A stretch of DNA of 64,000 nucleotides, from positions 51,912,873 to 51,976,872 of the forward strand of contig OZ022257.1 of NCBI GenBank assembly GCA_963978905.1. Direction: 5' to 3'. This stretch comes from Trichostrongylus colubriformis (lineage: Eukaryota > Nematoda > Chromadorea > Rhabditida > Trichostrongylidae). Position numbers and translations under genes: made by a program. This document shows positions 59,557 to 64,000 of the stretch, piece by piece. The notes under the pieces are model-generated. The model made no database searches. It saw only the letters and a list, made by a program, of their open reading frames with translations, and was not told where the DNA came from. Within the stretch, counting starts at the first letter, position 1. Each line of letters begins with the position of its first letter.

Positions 59557-59767
59557 AGGCCGCATTCATACTTTGCAGCGGCAGGGCGTGGCGTCGTTCC
59601 ATACTTTGCACCGGCAGGACGTGGCTGCGTTCACAGGCAGCAAGTCAGTGTGGCACTGGTAGAGGTGCACAGACGAGGCGGGTAACGATGCAGAGTACAA
59701 TATGCGGAAACGCAGAGACACACAGCCGAGCCCTGCCGCCGGCACCACAAAGGATGAAGGCTGCGGC
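59557..59767. mobile_element. GC-rich MITE, family B copy
   Basis: Ends GGCCGCATTCATACTTTGC and near inverse; GGCAGGGCGTGGC occurs twice near the left, suggesting a local duplication of the terminal 35 bp. Confidence 0.7.
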
Positions 59768-60483
59768 TATACTTATCGAAGTTGGATTCCATAGGATCGT
59801 ACAATCGCGTGTGTCTTCGTGTGTACTACCATTTCAGTGTACCATTTCATTTCAATGCACAGTACGTGAGTGGTAGCAAACTGTGAACGGTAACAGACCA
59901 GGGTTGGTACGCTCGCGTGGGTGCGCACGACAACGCGTGCGATCGCACTGGGATCATATGATCATACGAGCGATAACCTCACAGTAAAAGTCCTATACGT
60001 TATCATGGTTAAGACCAAGATGCGATCGGAGAATGTCGATTTGCAGGTAAATGCAACGAAATTGATGCCCATTTAAAGCGGATTGTTTTCTAAAGCCACA
60101 CAGCACTAACCAAACGACTTTCTAATGTTCCAGTTCACTGTGATCTACTCCTTAGCAGCAGTAGAAGTGAGCAATGAGAAGGACCTGCCCTTGAGTCCAT
60201 CTCTTTAACCCTGCCATTATCTTGTATCAATATATGCTACACAGACATGTGTACTGGCACAAAATGGCTGAGCACGAGATCACCGTAGCCCACCGCAAAT
60301 CCAAAAGACTGAGATCATGACAGACCCGAACATTCTCTTAAGCATATGATACTGCAAAGGAGCTCGGTGAGAGATCAAATGAAATAGGCAGAAAGTAGAC
60401 CAAAGAGGAAGAAGCAGCGATAATAAAGCAGATTGTGTGGTCCTTCGACTAGGCTCCGATAAATGCCGGTTCAAGCGGACTGA

Positions 60484-60625
60484 GGCAGCTTTCATACTCT
60501 GTGTTACCAAAGGCAGGGCGTGGCTGCGTCGTGTTTGCGTCACCGCTCCCGCCAATCCGTCTCACTGCCTGTTAACGCAGCCACGCCCTGCCACTGGCAG
60601 CACCGCCGCGAAGTATGAAGGCTGC
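60484..60625. mobile_element. GC-rich MITE, family B copy
   Basis: Ends GGCAGCTTTCATACT and inverse AGTATGAAGGCTGC; strong inner inverted repeat GGCAGGGCGTGGCTGCGT against ACGCAGCCACGCCCTGCC, so the whole 142 bp can fold. Confidence 0.75.
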
Positions 60626-62543
60626 TTAAGCGAGCTAATCGTCTAGCTGCGATAAGGGTAGAACAGAAAGATCCATCTGCTCACAGGAGGAAGTATGTAA
60701 TACTAACTCCTATCGCGAAGTGCGTTTTAAGTTCCCCATCACGCCCCTTCAACGCTTTCTCGAATGGCGGAGTAGGGCTGTGGAGATAAGATGCAACGTC
60801 AACGGTTTAGTTCAGCCATTGCGTCACTCCGACACTGATAGAGATGTGTGCGTCGAGGCTGTTCAGCTTGACCACTTGCCATGCCAATCCCGTCGGCACG
60901 TAAGCCAAGCGCTTCGCTGATCCCGTTGTGAACAGATCGTGCGCTGGAGAGGCGACCGCCGCCTTCTTTCGTGATCTCATTTACTTAGACAGTCCTCATA
61001 CGCATGGAACGGGCATGAAAAGATGGAACGGCAAGAAGATGTGGAACGGGAAAAGAAGAAGAAAAGAAGAAAGATGAAAAGATGAAAAGATGTGAGAAAC
61101 AACTGGTTCAGGAGCCATACTTTTCGGGTTTCAGCCCGCCTCATTCCTTTCTTTTCCGATGGTGGTGCTGCCTGGTTGTAGCTCTACTTTCGTATGCAGA
61201 AATCGAGCAAGTTACCCTTTCAAATGCTCTTCTATAAATGCATCGACAGCGCGTGTCACATGCTCGCGACGTTGTTTCTCAAAAAAAAAAAAACCACAAA
61301 AAGAAGCTTTTATTGCCTGCAAACAAAAATATGACATTTTTTACTCCACTACTTCACGAATTACACGCCTGAAGGATCTTTTGTAGAGGGTAAAAAGTTA
61401 CATTAAAACAAATGATATAAGGTTTTCGCCTATTTTTTTTTGAAAACTAGACCGATTTCGAAAAAGATTTTCACAAAGAAAAGCTCATCAAAATAAAGTC
61501 TCATACAGAGATCATCATACATTTGGCTTGGTCGCTATTAAACATGAAATAATTGAAGCCATTGAAACTGCCACTATGATGAAGAAAGCCATCAAGCCTA
61601 TCCGAATTTGATGTGCCTGGAAATGTTTATGTACTGCAGCCTCTTTGTCGATTTCACGCTCCAAAAATCAGTATCCATCAATTTGCAGATTCTCTTACGG
61701 GTCCTCTAATAATTGACCCTGAAGGATGCATTCATACTCGGCGACGGATCGCCGTGATCGTGCTTCCTACAGCGCCCGCCCCGCGACATCTAGTGGTTGT
61801 GATACCCCTAATGTACTGGCAGCAATGTCAAAATCTATACTTTCACCGTACGCCTTAGGTGCTAGGAATAGATCAGAACACTTGTTGGGTCAACGCACGC
61901 GAAACTGCCTTGCTGGTCCTGTTGCGGTTTGACCAAACGATATACCGTGACCACCACGAGCTCCGTCGACCCAACCCAGCTCGGATGCCCTTGCCTATAT
62001 CTCACTCAGCGCTGGCTGTGCATAGCCCGTGTTCAGACCAGGACACAGGGAACCGGGTCAGGTTCAGAGCTCGCAGAGGTCACACCTGTTCGTGGCTAGA
62101 CTTTTGCCGCGCTCGGTGACCTAATTAGGGTGTTCTGGCTTACAACCTGCTTACAAGGAGCTGTATGTAGCAATCGCCAATCGCGTCGCCAAGTATAATT
62201 GTAGCTGACCAGATGACCCACTTCTCAAAAAAAAAGAAGATGACGTAGTGGTCTATCGTGCCTAACCGCAATAGCGAAGAGGATTTGGGGTCGTTGGATG
62301 GGAATTTTGATCTGACAATGAGCATTGGCTAAAGTGCTCACCCTTACGAAAGCGCAGGACAAAAATCAACCGCTGGAGGATGATGCATCAATGGTTGAAA
62401 GATGGTATATCCTTGAATATTGATCAACTTGCAGACTTCTAATACTGACTAGGCGACTACTGCGTAGGTGCAGGAAATGAAAGCGAATCCCCTCCCTCTT
62501 GAGCTGCGGTTTGAGAATGATACCGTCAATCTCGAGCTAGTTT
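60626..62543. other. Intergenic with purine-rich tract
   Basis: A purine-rich segment at about 61015-61100 (GAAAAGATG repeats). GCATTCATACTCGGCGACGG near 61729 resembles a family B or C end without a found partner. CCTAATTAGGG occurs at 39109 and 62121, suggesting another unassigned repeat. No gene recognised. Confidence 0.35.
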
Positions 62544-62717
62544 GGCCGCGGTCATACTCACCGCCGGCACGGCGTGGCTGCGTTCACAGGCAGCGAGGAA
62601 GAGTGGCACGGGGGAGGTGCAGAGATAACGCAGGCAACCGGGCAGGGTGGCATAGGCGGAGACGCAGAGATACGCAGCCACGCCCTGCCGCCGGCACCGC
62701 GAAGTGTGATCGCGGCC
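62544..62717. mobile_element. GC-rich MITE, family B copy
   Basis: Ends GGCCGCGGTCATACT and inverse AGTGTGATCGCGGCC, TTT on both sides. Inner GGCGTGGCTGCGTTCACAGG and GCAGCCACGCCCTGCCGCC. Confidence 0.75.
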
Positions 62718-63081
62718 TTTGACAGCATTTTGTACATCAAAGAAGAAATCAGTCAAAAATACTCACCATATTGATGAACCCGTCTTCGAGCGATTCCTTA
62801 AAAAATTGTTTGAAAGATTTCAGATATCAAGCTAAAAAGCTTGTTGGAGATGTATCGCTCAAATATCGAGGGAGTCGTATTGCACCATACTGAGTAGTGC
62901 AAATTCACATTAACAGGTTGACGACCGCGCCGTTTATTCTTGTCCAGCAGGTGGAAACAAGCGTCTTTCTAACGCTCACCACACAGTACCGCACAGCTTC
63001 AACGGAGCATATCTTTTTCGGAAATTTCTAATTATCTTTTTTACGAGTTGAAAATGTGAAGTGATCTATAGGTGACATATA

Positions 63082-63829
63082 CAGGGGGTGCCAAAAAAAA
63101 AAAGTAATTTTGTCTCGTCCACTTTCACCCCACTTTAGTTGAACTACAGCAAATTCTGTTGAGGTATTCACATCCCCAGATTCAAGAGCAGACCTCACTC
63201 TATCACTATACTCCGTGGCAGCCTCCTGTACGAGCAGGAACGGGAGCGAGGAAAGAGTGAACAAGATGCGTCACCTCAACTGGGCAAAATCCGAAATTTC
63301 GTCGCCGTCGTTCACAACCTTGCTGACGTCCGTTTACTCTGGGTACCTAAGGGGATTCATACTGGGTGGTCTTCTTCAGGATCCCGTTTTTTCCGGGTTC
63401 CCAGCGCTCTTCGTTTCCAAGAGCCAAAACGTGCACTTACCACTGAAACCCCTCCGGAGGCGGATTTGGGCATGAAAATGATACTTCGGATCATAGCAGC
63501 CTTGTCCAAGCAGCAGGGGCTCTGTGACTTCCATGAACCGAAGGGCCAATCCTTAGGAAGCTTCCCACAAAAGACCTACCATGGAACCCGGCTCCACTGT
63601 TTTAAGGGGACCTTGATACCGTGGGTGCTCCGAAGCCCGACTGCGCCGCTTAAAGGTTCTATATTTTTGTGAAAATGAAAGTAGTGAGTCTCAGCTCGTT
63701 CCTGCTTTTAGAGGAACATTTCGGGAATATTTTGCCCCAATACTTTCATTTTTTTCGTTTCTCTATGTTTTGTATAATTGGGAGATGTGAGCCGTGGGCA
63801 AAATTACTTTTTTTTTTTGGCACCCCCTG
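63082..63829. mobile_element. 748-bp TA-flanked element with CAGGGGGTGCC ends
   Basis: The ends CAGGGGGTGCCAAAA, an A tract and AGTAATTTTG are exact inverses over about 31 bp, with TA at 63080-63081 and 63830-63831. This fits the Tc1/mariner group. Short frames inside (63215-63475 and 63466-63672 on +) have no recognisable catalytic motif; it is probably a deleted derivative. Confidence 0.85.
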
Positions 63830-63956
63830 TAGGTACCATGACCATGCTGAAATTTGACAATATGTGTGCGGCCAATGAATTATTTTTTCTCAACTAGGGT
63901 ATTTCTAGTTATAATTGCTATTTAGGGCATAGTTTGATGATAATATCCCTCTCATA

Positions 63957-64000
63957 CTAGGTTGATCGAAAAGTTTTGACAGGGTTGACATTTTTTGTTG
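63957..64000 (+). mobile_element. Start of another mariner of the foldback family, cut by window edge
   Basis: CTAGGTTGATCGAAAAGTTT then TGACAGGGTTGACATTTTTT matches the TIR of 35197-35876 with a few changes and follows a TA. Confidence 0.75.

Noticed and set aside
1..64000. CRISPR arrays, rRNA genes, bacterial operons
   Set aside because: No regularly spaced identical repeats, no rRNA-like sequence and no Shine-Dalgarno-spaced gene runs; the gene structure is eukaryotic.

Overview
The window looks like nuclear DNA of a nematode, most likely a clade V parasite such as a hookworm. The evidence is: an 11-exon gene with introns from 61 bp to 5.6 kb; TTTCAG-type splice acceptors; acceptors placed 1-2 bases before start codons, as in spliced-leader trans-splicing; two D34D mariner transposases; and very dense small transposons, foldback elements and tRNA-derived repeats. 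Species is inferred, not shown. No bacterial-style operons, rRNA or CRISPR arrays were seen.

Layout. 1-3310: upstream DNA with a degenerate tandem repeat at the left edge. 3314-23073 (+): the one large conserved gene, a PTB-SH2 adaptor of about 515 residues most like vertebrate SH2D5 and otherwise like Shc; all 11 exons join in frame. 23.1-28.1 kb: intergenic DNA with small inverted-repeat elements, a 502-bp Tc1-like element and an internally deleted mariner (27217-28104). 28867-34411: a large palindrome whose arms each carry a two-exon gene for a 64-residue secreted lysine-rich peptide, diverging from a spacer that holds a near-complete mariner (31192-32473). 35.2-38.4 kb: a mariner-derived foldback element (35197-35876), then a long-TIR transposon (36756-38421) whose arms contain tRNA-like sequence and which carries a two-exon N-terminal transposase-like fragment. 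39-64 kb: a patchwork of tRNA-derived SINE-like insertions, at least four families of GC-rich MITEs, an 860-bp foldback (53118-53977), two partly duplicated blocks (44.4-53.0 and 55.7-58.9 kb), and two further TA-flanked elements at the right edge.

How it fits together. The adaptor gene is predicted to link membrane-proximal NxxY/NxxF-type partners (PTB) to phosphotyrosine partners (SH2, basic pocket kept). The peptide pair is a recent inverted duplication whose inner arms are almost identical. Most of the rest is transposon-derived; several insertions can be dated relative to one another because paralogous copies show occupied and empty sites.
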